From: Edaphochlamys debaryana
Taxonomy: Eukaryota > Chlorophyta > Chlorophyceae > Chlamydomonadales
NCBI GenBank assembly: GCA_016858145.1
Contig: JAEHOE010000195.1
Coordinates: forward strand, 62,001-126,000
Length of the DNA stretch: 64,000 bases
Reading direction: 5' to 3'
Shown: positions 1 to 11,629 of the stretch, one piece after another
Position numbering within the stretch: the first letter of the stretch is position 1
How the letters are laid out: each line of letters begins with the position of its first letter
Program-made: the position numbers and the translations under genes
The notes under the pieces: generated by a model
Seen by the model: the letters and a program-made list of their open reading frames with translations, nothing else
Databases searched by the model: none
Told to the model about the DNA's origin: nothing

Positions 1-47
1 GAGACTGAAGGACCAAAGCTAGCTGCAGCACGTCGTTTGGAACGGAC

Positions 48-438
48 CTTGAGGAGCCAGGTGGTAAGGGTGAAGAGCTCATACTCGCTCTTCTTCTTGG
101 TGTCGGCCTTCGAGGGGGCCTTGGCCGCAGCGGTGGCCTGCGGGCAAAGCGCAACAGCGTCAGTAACCCGCGCAACCCGGGGCACCATCCCCATCGCGAC
201 TGACCTGAGCAGCGACCGAGCGGCGAGCGCCAGCGGTGGTCTGCTGGGCGCTGAAGTTGGCGGGAGAGCCAACCTGCGCATGGGAGAAAGCGGGTTCAGA
301 GGGGCTCGCAGGAGAAGCCGAGACGAGCGAACGCACCAGGCGGGGCTGGGCGACCGCGCGGACGGCGACGACCGACTTGCGGCCGGCCTTCGCGGCCACG
401 CCAGTGGAGGCAACGGTACGCTGAGCGATGGTGGCCAT
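48..438 (-). CDS. FBP1: Chloroplast fructose-1,6-bisphosphatase, N-terminal exons (partial)
   Basis: Two exons are visible: 438..337, starting at ATG, and 137..48, both in phase 0. Exon 1 encodes an Arg/Ala/Val-rich plastid transit peptide (MATIAQRTVAS...). It ends at a GTGCGT donor. Exon 2 begins Ala-Thr-Ala-Ala-Ala-Lys and carries SEYELFTLTTWLLK, the conserved start of mature plastid FBPase, where homologues read E-(I/L)-x-T-L-T-x-W-L-L-K. It ends at a GTCCGT donor, and the rest of the gene lies beyond the left edge. Plastid FBPase hydrolyses fructose-1,6-bisphosphate in the Calvin cycle. The catalytic and redox-regulatory residues are outside the window, so activity cannot be judged. Identification rests on this one conserved block plus the transit peptide. 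Confidence 0.82.
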
Positions 439-1762
439 TTTGGGTGGGCGACGCAAAGGTGACAACAGCGGAAGCAGCAAGTGCCTTATCCTGGTCCCGA
501 GCGCCATCGTCCGTACTTCTTTGGTGGCCGGTGGAGACGACACTTGCTGTCCCGAGCCGCCCGGACAGCTTGCGACACCTATAATTTGACCTTCGCTTCC
601 ACAAACTGCGTTTATCGGGGGCAGAGCACGCAGCCTGTTGCCGGGAGACATGCCCAAGTTCTCGCGGAGCGCACCCGGCCATGTCCCGCTGCCTCATTAG
701 ACGATATGCGAGGCAGAGATGCAAAATAATGCGCCGGCCTTGCCGAAACCCTTGCTCCGGGCAAGCAGACCCGCGGGCCGCCGAGCATGTCCACTATCAG
801 TGCGCTGGGCTTGGAGTCGAGGAGCATGATGCATCGGGTGCTGGGTGGGGCGTGTTTTGAGGGGGGGGGGGTGTTGCGGTGGGGGGCAAGGAGGGGTGAT
901 GCGGTCCCCGGCCATGTCAAGGTGGTGATTGACCTTGACTGACCGGGCGCCAGTGTTGCTAATTCCGTTGGCCAGAGTGCGCCCTGCACCTTCAGGCCCC
1001 AGCCGGTGGCATAATTGCGAAAGCGGGCTGCAGGCCTGCAGCCATACGCAGCCCTGGAACGCCTCGAAGTGCGGGCGCATTCGCCCCGCCTTGAACTGCA
1101 CTTCAGAGGAATGCCGTCAGAGGAATGCCGTCCGTGTTCCACCTCGTCCCTGTGCAGTCTCTGAGGTTCCCTACGCTTGGCTGCAACCAGCCTCCACGCC
1201 CTCACCACCTTGGCCTCTGCACAGCAACCGGACTGGGCATCCTGGGCAGGTAGCAGGCGGCCGGTGCCCCGGGGCGTGCCCTGCGCAGTCACTTGCATCG
1301 CACTCCCGTCTCCATATCCTGGCCGGGGCCCTGCGAGTTCCCGCACTTCACCCCCAGGACGGCGCGGACCCCTCGTGGTGGGCAAAGCGCTCCTTTCTGA
1401 CGCTGTGGGACTCTGGGAGAGCGGCTCCAGAGCTTCCACTACCGTATCCACTTGACACCGCGCGCCCCTGGAACACTGCGCTGGAGCCCCTGGCGCAACG
1501 TCCATACACATCAACCGCACGCTTTTCTTCCAAGCCGCTGCTTTACACCCATCACGGTTCATGCGGCACCCTCCTCGCTTGGGGCCCACAAGGCACGCGC
1601 ATGCCTTCCTCCGCCCCAAAGCGGAACACTCAAACACAGCATACACCCCACAGCGACAAGCGGGGTTCCCCGGCTCTTGGCAGCGCGATCCCGGCACAGC
1701 CACCCTCACCTCCGGCCTTACTCCGCCTCCGTCACCAACTGCCCGCTTGCCCTGTATGCTGC
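439..1762. other. Intergenic: FBP1 5' flank and MED27 3' flank
   Basis: The 5' leader and promoter of FBP1 and the 3' UTR of the MED27-like gene must lie here, since both genes read leftward. Long open frames on both strands reflect GC bias: they show no family match and no splice logic. No repeat or RNA gene was recognised. Confidence 0.5.
1543..1547 (-). terminator. TGTAA polyadenylation signal, MED27-like gene
   Basis: TTACA on the plus strand reads TGTAA, the usual green-algal poly(A) signal. It lies about 215 nt past the stop codon at 1763. Confidence 0.5.
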
Positions 1763-4700
1763 TCATACTGCCCCTGCCCCTGCGGCTGCGCCTCCGGCCC
1801 CAGCGGCGCCCCCCGCCCCCGCCCCCGCCCCCGCCCCCGCCAGCGCCTGCTGAGGCACGTCCTCCGGCCAGCCCAGCTCCTGCGGACGTTGTTAACGGGC
1901 AGCGGGTCATCATAAGCTGTTCAAAGCAAGGCAGAGCAGCATGACGAGGCCAGGAACGCCGACTTGCGACCCGGGTGCGGTGGGCGCTTCTCGCATGCCC
2001 GGGCCCCGTTAAGCGCTGCAGGCCCGGCAGAGACGGGGGAGCGCACGGCCCTGAGCCCTGAGACACCACACGATTCCGCACCGGCGGTCTGCCTCATCGC
2101 TAGACTCCTCCCCGCCGGACCCACCCGTGCACCGTGCCGTAGCCCCTGCCACACCCTTGCCCCCTCCCCTTCAACGCGTGCACCTTTCTCTCACCCATTC
2201 CTCCCGCGTGCTACCCCCCCACCCCCCACCTGCACGTGCGGCCCTTGCCTCTCCCCTCGCTCGTTCAAGCGTGCCCCCCTTCCTCCCCTCTGATCGGCCC
2301 CCACCACCCCCACCTGCACGGGCGCCACGTGCATGTGGTAGGCGGCCACACGGGACACGTCCACCGCCCGCAGCCGCAGCTCCTCACGGGACACCCTGGG
2401 GGGGGGGAGGGCGGGGAGGGAGGGGCGGGGGGAGGGGGGGGGAGGGGCGGTGTTTGTTGCTGAGCGGTGGGGAGGGGCGGAAGAAACTGGGGACAGGAGG
2501 ATAGCAAGCCCCGCCACACGCCTTGGCGCTCACGCGTGCACCGTACACAATGCGCCCCCCGCCTGCGCGGCCCGCTCCCAGTGGTCCGGCGCCGCTCACT
2601 TGAAGGGCCGGAAGATGGGCGGCACGGGGAACTGCACGGAGGGGTCCCACGCCATCAGCTTGCCGGTCACACAGCACCTGGGGGGGGGGGGGAGCGGGCG
2701 GGAGAGCGCGGTGTCGGGTTAGGTGTTAGCTAGTGGACCGCGGACCGTCCGCTCCAGCCGCCCTCGGTCACGTGCATGGGCGTACGGGGCGCTGCTGGTG
2801 CAAGGCCTCCCAGCTGGCAGTCCCACTGCTGCCCCCCAGCAGCCTCCGGGCACAGCAGCTCCGCAATGTCAATAGCATTCCCTGCATCTCCCATCACCAC
2901 AAGCACCACCACCGCCGGCTTGCCCCGCCCGCTTGCCGGTCCCAGGCCGCCCCGCCCCCCCTTGCTCACTTCTTGGCGAACAGGTCCCTACACCCCAGCA
3001 GCCACAGCAGCAGGTCCTCCAGGGCCCCGCCCCCCGGCCCCGGGGCCAGCGCCGCCGCGGCGGAGGCCGCCGCCGCCGCAGGGGGGGCCGCAGCCGCCGT
3101 GGGGCCGCGGCCCGGGGAGGCGGGCAGCGCGGGGCAGGGGGTGGCGGAGGCGGCGGTGGGGCCCGAGGGCGGCAGAGTGAAGGGCGCCCGTTTGGCGTAG
3201 AAGGCGAGCACCCGCGTGGCCAGGGCGGAGAGGCGGCGGAAGACCTGGGGGCGGGGGGGGAGGGTGGGTGTGGAGGTGGGTTGGGCATGGCAGGCGGGGG
3301 TGCCATTTGCCCCGTGGTTCTTGTTCCCTCCTGCCCCTGTCCCTGCCCACACCTGCGTGGCGGGGGTGGCCCAGGGGTCGATCTCGAAGGCCCGCTCCGC
3401 GCAGTCCACCGCCACCCGCAGCGGCCGCGCGCTGCCCGGCCCCGCCAGGAGCACGTTGGCCACGAACACGCCGGGGAGCAGCATGCGGACCTGGGGAGGG
3501 GGGGGAGTGGATGTTTGTTGCTGAACGGGATCGTGCCGACGCCAGGGAAACCTTGCACGGGGGGGGGGGAAGTGGAGGTAAGGGGGAGCGGGAAGAGGGT
3601 GAGGGATGCGGTGAGGGGGTAGGGTGGGAGAGAGGGGTTGCGGGATCCGGGCCCCGTCCAGCCCCCTTCAGCTCGATAACTTCCCGGCCAAACGCCCCAC
3701 TGTCCAGCCCAGCCCTCCGTAGCGCAGCCCCCCTAGCCCCCCTGGATCCCGGTGGTCTCCCATCCTGGCCCCATTCAGCCCCCTCAGCTCAACAACTTCC
3801 CGGCCAAACGCCCCAACCTGCACCCCCCCACACCACACCCCTCCCCCTCCACCCCAGGCCCCCCACGCCCCCCCCCCACACCTGCGTAGCGTGTGCCAGC
3901 CTGGCCGCCGCCGCCTGCACCAACCCCGGATCCAGGGGGGGCAGCGCACCCAGCGCCGCTGCCGCCCCGCCCTGCCCCGCCCCCGCGCCCGCTGCCGTCC
4001 CTGTGCCGGCAGCCGCCGTCGCCGCCGCCGCGGGCGCCGATGGCGAGGGCAGCGCGGCGAGGAGGGCTGACGGAATGGACTTGGCGGTGCCGGCGTCGTC
4101 CAGAGCGTGGATCCGCACGCCGCCAAGCGCGCCGCCGCCGCCGCTGCCGCCGCTGGCTTCGAGGGCCCGGATCCGGAGCAGGACTCCCAGCACCTCCATG
4201 CCGTTTCCGGGTGCCGTACCGTGCCCCGATCCAGATCCAGAAACGGAAAACGACACGGGTGCGAAGGCGCCGGCGGCGGGCGACTGCGGCGCGGCCGCGG
4301 CGGCGGCGGCGGATGGGGAGGAGGACTGGATTGGAGGGGGCGACGCGACGGCGGAAGGGGGAGGCGAGCTGGCGGCGGCGGGGGCAGGGGGGCTGGCGGC
4401 GTTGGCCGCTTGCGCGGCCGCTTCCGCCGCCGCCAGATCGTCTGTGCATGGCAGGAGGGCGGAGGGCGGACGGAAGGACGGAAGGACTCTCCGGCGGTCA
4501 ACTACATGCCGTGAGCCCTTGACCCTGTGCTTCCCAGCCTCCTGCAAACATGTTCCTGCACCCCACCGCGCCCCGTACCCCCGCTCCCCGCCGCACCCGT
4601 CCGCTGCCGCTTGGACCGCCGCTGAGCGCCCGCCTCCGCCGCCGCGCCGCCGGCGCCGCCCGCCGCCCACCCCGCCGCCGGCGCGGCCGCGCCCGCCAGC

Positions 4701-5656
4701 ATTGCCTCCGTCAGCGCCGAGTCCAGCGCCGCCACCACTGTACGGCAGTGTGACGTCACCGCCGCCGCCTCGGCCGCCTCCGCCGACGCTGCGGCCGCCT
4801 GCTGCGCCGACAGCCCCGAGGCCCCCCGCCCCCCCGGGCCCGTGCCCAGCGACCCGCGGGTCTTGGACACCACTCTGGCCACCTCCAGGGCGGCGGTGAG
4901 GCGGGGCCAGCCCGCCCGGATCTGGCGGTGCTCGTCATCCAGCGTCTGTGGGGGGTGGGAGGGTTGGGAGGGTGGGTGGGGGGTGGAAATGGGCGCAGGT
5001 GTGCTACCAGGGGCGCAGATGAGGGGGTTGGGGAAAGGGGGCGAGGGTCTTGGCAGCTGTGGGGCCGGGCCGGGCCGGGCCGAGCCCGGCTGGGCTGCCC
5101 CCTCAACGCGCGGAGACCCGGCTTCCCCCCACCTGTATGACCCTTGCCAGGTACTGCCTGCCCTGGTCTGCCGCCAGCAGGTGGCCCTCGCCGCACGCAT
5201 AGTTGACCTTGGCCTTCATGTTGTTGAACTGGGGGGGTTGGGTGGGGGTGGGTTGGAGGGGCGGGAGGGGGGCGGGAGGAGTGGTGACGGGGGCAGGGGT
5301 GTGGCCCACCAGCCGGGGCCAGAGCAGCGAGTGCAGCAAGAGGGCGTGGTGAGGTGAGGGGTGGATAACGATACGGGAGGGGCGAGGGCGCGAGCAGCAG
5401 CCCTGTACAGAGCGGGGGCTGCCCTGTCCTGCCCCGCTGCATCGCCCCGCAGCTCTTGGTGCTCCACCCCCGCTGCCCCTAACAGTTGGGGCGATTGTAA
5501 GCACCGACGCATGCCAGCCCTGAGCCGTACCAGGTGCTGCGTGTTCTCCAGCACTCGCAAGGCCTCCTTGAGCTGCCCCGCCGAGGGCCCCGAGCTAGGC
5601 CCGGGCGGGCTGGGCGACCCCGCCTCGCCCACACCGGGAGTTCCGGCTGCATTCAT
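1763..5656 (-). CDS. MED27: Mediator complex subunit 27-like protein
   Basis: Nine exons join in phase: 5656..5531, 5228..5133, 4945..4597, 4441..3882, 3490..3353, 3244..2970, 2677..2600, 2395..2314, 1879..1763; 606 residues. The N-terminal third is helical (QLKEALRVLENTQHL, QGRQYLARVIQ, TLDDEHRQIRAGW). The C-terminal block LEDLLLWLLGCRDLF-(A/K)-CCVTGKLMAW-...-FRPF-...-VAAYHMHV follows the MED27 C-terminal signature (LMxWLxSYxxLF, CxxCGK, FR, A-(F/Y)-H-x-x-C). Two zinc ligands look changed: CxxCGK reads CVTGK, and HxxC reads HMHV. MED27 belongs to the Mediator tail/upper middle and bridges activators to RNA polymerase II in the nucleus. The protein is longer than usual (about 300-400 residues) because of Ala/Pro/Gly-rich inserts at roughly residues 120-330 and 400-470 and an Ala-Gly tail. 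Exon 9 lies past a 434-nt intron and is the least certain. Confidence 0.68.
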
Positions 5657-6173
5657 GACTGGATACTGGCAATGTTCAGGTGGTGTAAGAGACGGGGCAC
5701 GGCTGCCCGGTCCAGAAGGCGGGATGGGCCTTCACGGTGCCCTCTGAAGCCCTATCGAGCTATGAACATGATTGATCAAGCTATATGTGACTCGCGTACA
5801 TCTCGTGCACAAGGTGAAGCGCTGTCCCGACTAAACGCCAATAATCTGCAGGTTCACGGCTCCCAAGGTTGCGGTAAGCTATGACTTCTCGTAGGTCTAT
5901 CAAAGTAGCAATAGCAGGCTTGCAAAGCACACCGAAAGTTGTCCGCGCACCGTACCGCGATTGGGGCAATACTGTCTTGCGCTCCCAACCCTCTGGTCTA
6001 GATCCTTGCGGCCCGTCGTGTAGAGCTTGCGTCGATAAGCATAGTACGCAAGGCAGACTCTTGGATCGGCGCAAACCTTGGGAGGTTTGGCATCGCGACT
6101 CGGTCGCCCTGCCTGCAAGCCAATTTGGTCTGCAGCGGCAGTCTAACAGACCCAGTAGACCAAGCAGCCCAAG
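5657..6173. promoter_or_regulatory. Divergent promoter region, MED27-like / CHLI2
   Basis: These 517 bp separate two start codons that point away from each other, so both 5' UTRs and both promoters must fit here. The stretch is less GC-rich than the genes. No TATA box or other motif was convincing by eye. Confidence 0.5.
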
Positions 6174-9100
6174 ATGCAGTCGCTTCAGGGCCAGCGTGCC
6201 CTCACGGCTGTCCGGCCTTGCCGGCAGCGTCGCGCCCTGCTTGTGCGCGCGTCGACCGCCGTGACCGCCAAGCCCACGACCAAGAAGCCGGCGTTTCCGT
6301 TCGTGAGGATTCAGGGCCAGGAGGAGATGAAGCTCGCCCTGCTGCTGAACGTGGTCGACCCCAACATCGGTGGCGTGCTCATTATGGGCGACCGCGGCAC
6401 CGCCAAGTCCGTGGCGGTGAGACGCTGGCATCAAAGGGGCATCAAGAAGGCCTGGATCCTGGCAGATTGCGCGGGGATGTTGCCCACGCGTCGCGTGTCT
6501 ATGTCTCCCTGCCTCCGCGTCGAGGCCCCCCGCGACCGCAAGCGCAGAGCAAGGGTCGCTTCGACCCCGGGGGTGGCCTCACCCTGCCGCCTGCTCCAGC
6601 CTTACTAACGTGGCCCTGGCTCGGCCTGCATGGCGTCTCCTCTGTTGCACAGTCTGCCCATCTCGGCCCTGCTCCTCATCACCGCCCTGCCCCTCCCCCC
6701 CAGGTCCGCGCCCTAGTGGACCTGCTGCCAGAGATCGATGTGGTCCCCGATGACCCCTTCAACTCCTCGCCCACGGACGTCAAGGTGCGGGAAAGGGCCG
6801 AGCCTAGCACCCCAACAGCAGCAAGCGATGGACTCCGGGCCATGGCGCAAGTGCTACTCTGTGCTAAACGCACGTCCTCGCCCCACACAAACCCGGCCTG
6901 CTTGCACGGCTTACACCCGCCCCCAAGTCCCCGCCATCTTCCAGCCCCACACCCACACCCCACCCCTTCGCCCAACCGCATCCCCTCCCTCCGCCCCCAG
7001 CTCATGGGCCCCGATGTCCTGGAGCGTTGGAAGAAGGGCGAGAGGCTGCCCTCCACGCGGGCCCGCACCCCCCTGGTGAGCGGGGGCCGGTCGTGTGGGG
7101 GGTGGGGGTTGAGAGAGGGGGTGCCACACATCAGAGCTGCACCCCTTCGTAAGTGCGAGAGAGGGCGCGACGCGGGCGTGGGCGCGCTGGCTGTGCGGCA
7201 TGCGAGCAGGGAGGGGCGGAGCGTCCTTGAGGGAGATCCTCAGGCGTTGGGGCCGGATCTTGGGCGGCGGGACAGGTGTGTAGGATGCAGGCGGAGGAGG
7301 GATGCTTTGTCAAAGCTACCGCTGTGACCGACCTTCGATGCAGCGGGGACGTGCCTTGGGGTGAAGGGGCGTCCTTGCAGGTATCCATTCCTTGGGATTG
7401 TGACCTAGGGCAAACGCATTGCGCTCGCTCGTTCGTGGGCTGCGGGGCACTCTGTGGGACGGATGACGAGTGGGGTGTCAAACTCGTGACGCGGTTCAGG
7501 GCAACGGAGGGGCACGGCCCGGCACTGTCCACATGGTTGGCGATCTCAGGGCATGGTGGGGACCGGCTGCGTGTCCTCTGCGGTCCGGCCTCTGCATTGC
7601 CCCTTCCTACCGTCTCGCCCAGCTCAACCACCCCCCTCCTCTCTCCTCCCCCTCCCCCCTCCCCGTCCTCCCCCCCCCAGGTGGAGCTGCCCCTGGGCGC
7701 CACCGAGGACCGCATCTGCGGCACCATCGACATTGAGAAGGCGCTCACGCAGGGAGTCAAGGCCTACGAGCCGGGGCTGCTGGTGAGGGGGGGGGGGAGC
7801 GGGGTGGAGGGGCGCTGGGCCCCGGGGGTGGGGTGGGCGCGTGGAAGGGGTGGTCCACTCGGTTGGCGGCTGCCTGGCTGGCTGCTTGGGGATGGACCCT
7901 GGCGGGGGCGAACGCCCCGCTCCTGCCCTTCCCGCTCCTTCCCATCCTCTCCTGCCCATGTCCCCTTCCCCTCTGGACCTCGGTGCGCATCGGGCTCGCT
8001 GGCTGCTGCTCTATCTCTTCTTCCGCTCTCCAATGCTCCGAAAATCACCCCTTTCCCCCGCCCTTCCCGCCCCCACCCCCAGGCCAAGGCCAACCGCGGC
8101 ATCCTGTACGTGGACGAGGTGAACCTGCTGGACGACGGCCTGGTGGACGTGGTGCTGGACTCGTCGGCCAGCGGGGTCAACACGGTGGAGCGCGAGGGCA
8201 TCTCGATCCTGCACCCGGCCAGGTGGGGCGGGGGGGGCGGAGGTGGGGGAGAGGGAATGGGGAGGAGGGCGCAGGAGGAGGCGGCGCTTTGAGGTGTAGC
8301 AGATCGTGATGGCGCGAGCGGCTTGGGAGGGGTAAGCATCCCAGAGGGAGTTGGAGCATCTGGCAGCCGGTGGGATCCCTGCAAGGAATGTCGGGCTGAC
8401 GGGGTCCCCACCCCAAGGGAGTGTCAAGCTCTGACATGACCCCGCGCCGCCGTTCCTCCCCCGCCCCCAGGTTCATCATGATTGGCTCGGGCAACCCCGC
8501 CGAGGGCGAGCTGCGCCCTCAGCTGCTGGACCGCTTCGGCATGTCGGTCAACGTGGCCACCCTGCAGGCGGGTGCTGGGGGGGGGGGCCGTTGGGTGCTC
8601 GGAGGGGCGGAGGGCGTGTGGGGGCGTTCGGGGCCCGGGGGTGGGCTGTCTTGTGTGTGGGGGGGGGGAGAGGCAGGGGGCACGGGGGAGGCGGAAGTAG
8701 AGGCTAGGGGCACAGGGGGTGGGGGATGGGGCTCGTAGGAGTGGACTGGAGAAGGGTGCTGGAAGAGGTGGCCGGGGGCTGGTGGGGTTGTGGTTGGGGT
8801 CGGGGTTCAGCTGGATCGCCGTTGGCCGGCTGAGAGGCTCCGTCCTCACGCTACACCCCTCCCTGCCTGCCTCCGTCCCTCCCATCGGCCGCAGGACTCC
8901 AAGCAGCGCACGCAGCTGGTGCTGGACCGGTGAGGGGAAGGGGGTGGCAGGGGCGGCTGCGGGACGGGAGGCAGTGGGGCGGAAGCGGGGTGCAGGGACG
9001 TGCGGAAAGGGTGCTGCGGGCTGGGGCCGTGGGGCGAAGCGACGTACAACTGTCAACGATCCCTCTCCCCCCTCCCCCCCTTCTCCCCTCTCCCCCCCCC

Positions 9101-10145
9101 TCCCCCCCCCCAGCATGGCCTACGAGGCCGACCCCGACGCCTTTGCGGCCTCCATCGCCGCCGACCAGAAGAAGCTCACCGACCAGCTGGAGGCGGCACG
9201 CAACCGGCTCAAGTCCGTGCGGATCAAGGACGACATCCAGGTGGGGGGGGGCGGCGAGCTGGAGGGGGGCTTGGGGAGGGGGAGCTGACGAGGAGGGAAG
9301 AGCGGAGGGGCTGCGAGGGGGTGAGAGCCTCCCTTAAACACGGAATACCGCCGCCTGGGCTTGTGGTCCCCGTAACCGGCTCGCCCAACATACCCTGCCC
9401 AACACGCGTCGCCCCCTCCACCAACCCACTCCACACACGCACCCCACCCCACCACCACCCTCCCCGCAGGTCCTGATCTCTGACATCTGCTCCCGCCTGG
9501 ACGTGGACGGCCTGCGCGGCGACATCGTGATCAACCGCGCGGCCAAGGCGCTGGTGGCGTTCGAGGGGCGCAGCGAGGTGACGGTGGCGGACGTGGAGCG
9601 GATCATCCCCTCGTGCCTCAACCACCGGTGCGTGCAGGCGGAGGGGCTGCAGGGGCGGGGCGCAAGAGGGTTGTGTGGTGTGACAGGGGGTGCGACGGGG
9701 AGTTGCTTGTGGGGCTCCTTGCCGGAATGGGGGCCAGGGTCTTGCGGCGTGGCTGCGTCGTTGGCGGGGTTCTGGCAGGATGGCCGGGTGGAGGATGACG
9801 CGCTGGGGCGCTCAGCTCGCGCAGCCCACACCCTTCAACGCACATGCGCTGGGCTGCAGGCACCGGTACTCTGTGCTAAGGCCTCCCCGCTTCCTTCCTC
9901 GCCCCCTTCACCGCCCATGCAGCCTCCGCAAGGACCCTCTGGACCCCATTGACAACGGCACCAAGGTGCAGATCTTGTTCAAGCGCATGACCGACCCAGA
10001 GGTCATCAAGCGGGAGGAGGAGATGGCGCGCCGCAAGGCCGAGGCCGAGGCCAAGGCCAAGGCGTCCGGGGGCTCGGCCGCCGGGGCCAACCGGGCCGCC
10101 GGCGCCAAGGCCGGCGCCTGGGGCGGCCTGCCCGGGCGCAAGTAG
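6174..10145 (+). CDS. CHLI2: Magnesium chelatase subunit I, isoform 2 (chloroplast)
   Basis: Ten exons give 426 residues: 6174..6416, 6704..6784, 7001..7075, 7681..7782, 8083..8222, 8471..8567, 8895..8929, 9114..9240, 9470..9627, 9923..10145. The product is the AAA+ ATPase subunit of Mg-chelatase, which with CHLD and CHLH inserts Mg into protoporphyrin IX in the plastid stroma. A transit peptide ([14 protein letters not shown]...) precedes [17 protein letters not shown]. Walker A reads GDRGTAKS (about residues 72-79), where CHLI1-type proteins have GTGKS. Walker B is [13 protein letters not shown] (about 173-185). Later blocks [28 protein letters not shown] and [18 protein letters not shown] are canonical. 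The basic Ala/Lys-rich tail ([14 protein letters not shown]...) is typical of CHLI2 and absent from CHLI1. Intron 6 must start with GC (CAG|GCGGGT) to keep [11 protein letters not shown] continuous. Confidence 0.96.
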
Positions 10146-10598
10146 GCGCGAGGTGGACGGTGATAAAGGGGAGGGGGAGAGGAAGGGGAGAGGAGTTGGG
10201 GTTGGCGTGGCGTGAGGAGGCGGTGTGGTGCAGGGAGGGCACGGGTGGGGTGGGAGGATGCGCTGGGGCGCCGGGGGGCCCCACGAGGGGTTGGGTAAGG
10301 GGGCAGGGGGGATGAGTGGCATGCGGTGTGCGGTAGGAGCGGGCAGCTGGTCTGCATCTTGACGGGTCGCCAGGACAGGGGTCGTTTTGGAGCGAGGAGG
10401 GGGCGAGGCGCAGCCATATGCTGTGGATGCGCAGTGTACGTGCACTGGGAAGGGGCTGTGGCGTTGTACGGACGGCGTGACTGCGTTTGGACGTTACGGT
10501 CAGGGGCGCAGAAGGTGCGCTCAGCAGAGGGATGCAGAGAGCTAGGAGCGGAGTGCGCTGTGTGATACGTGCTGTCGGGACAGGTGAGGCAGCTCTCA

Positions 10599-10603
10599 TG
10601 TAA
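10599..10603 (+). terminator. TGTAA polyadenylation signal, CHLI2
   Basis: First TGTAA after the CHLI2 stop, about 450 nt downstream. Confidence 0.5.
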
Positions 10604-10715
10604 GGGCTGGATTCAGGAAGTCTCGGAATGCAGATCCAGGCTCCCAGGACGTCAGGCACCATTTGCAGGACTACCCCGGTCAAGATTTCGTACCGTATCC
10701 AGATCTGCATCTCTT

Positions 10716-10720
10716 TTACA
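10716..10720 (-). terminator. TGTAA polyadenylation signal, CPP1-like gene
   Basis: Nearest TGTAA seen on the minus strand after the stop at 11630. It implies a 3' UTR of roughly 900 nt. Confidence 0.3.
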
Positions 10721-11629
10721 GATGGGGGCAAGCCCCGATCACAACTCGCCGTTCGCGTCTGCATTGCTGCCGCCGCGTGCCCTGCAGCACACGTCTCTCG
10801 TCGCCCCATGTCAGCGCCTCACGATACCGCTTACCCCATGCAGTGCTGCCTGCCCCAGCTGGCCGTGCTCGCTTCCCTATACCCCCACCCCCCGCACCTC
10901 CCCATTATCCCCTTCCCCCTGCCCATGGTTCAGTGCCACACACCGCATCCCCACCCGTCGTACCGGACCTGGTGCCTGCGCCGATGACTGCCTGCCCCGC
11001 ACTCGTCCCCACCTCCTCATCCCTTGCCAGAAGCCACACGCGCAACAACGCCCACAGCGCACCCTCTCGCAGGTGGCAATCCCCTTAAGCTCCCTGCCCA
11101 GAACGCACTCGCGCGTTCTCCACCTTGCCGTCGCGCCACACCTCCTGGACCGGCCACAGAGCCCTGGGCCTCCTGGCGCTCCGTACAGCCCGCTCCAGGC
11201 CGCGCAAGCCCCTTTCCTGCGGGTACTCCGGCACATCGCAGAGGCCCTCGCCGCAGGCCTCTCCAGCGCCCTGAGCTGAGTCCGCTGGCCGGGCTCGCCA
11301 GCGCAACAACCTCGCCGGAGCCGCATCGCCCTTCACGGGGGCCGCCGCCTGGAGGCCGCCTGCGTCGTGCTGTCCTCCCGCTCCCTCCGCTTGTGGTTCC
11401 TGGTAGCCGCCACCGCCCTCCAGGGGGCTGCGGTTGCAAGATCCGTGCCTCCTGGCTCCTCTCCGCCCCACCACCACACCCTGGTTCCGGTTCGGCAACC
11501 GCAGCGTCCAGCCAACCCACACCGCCTGCCTGGCTCGTCGCCTCCACGCAGGCAGGCCACCTCCACGAGTCCACGCCTCCTCGCCTCTCCGCCTGTACCC
11601 CCAATGGTCTGCGCCTGGCCCCCCCTGCT

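Larger units (their letters stand above)
10146..11629. other. Convergent 3' flanks of CHLI2 and CPP1-like gene
   Basis: About 1.5 kb without coding signal; it should hold both 3' UTRs. The two TGTAA motifs, one per strand, are about 115 bp apart, so the transcripts may overlap slightly. No repeats were recognised. Confidence 0.5.

Noticed and set aside
929..1915. 328-residue plus-strand open frame
   Set aside because: Pro/Ser-rich, no family match, no splice support; shadow of GC-rich sequence.
612..2081. 489-residue minus-strand open frame
   Set aside because: It covers a 3' UTR, intergenic DNA and only part of the last MED27 exon in another frame; poly-Gly and Arg-rich shadow.
3268..4899. 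543-residue plus-strand open frame
   Set aside because: It is antisense to the MED27-like exons, Pro/Ala/Arg-rich with no domain, and arises from GC-rich codon bias.
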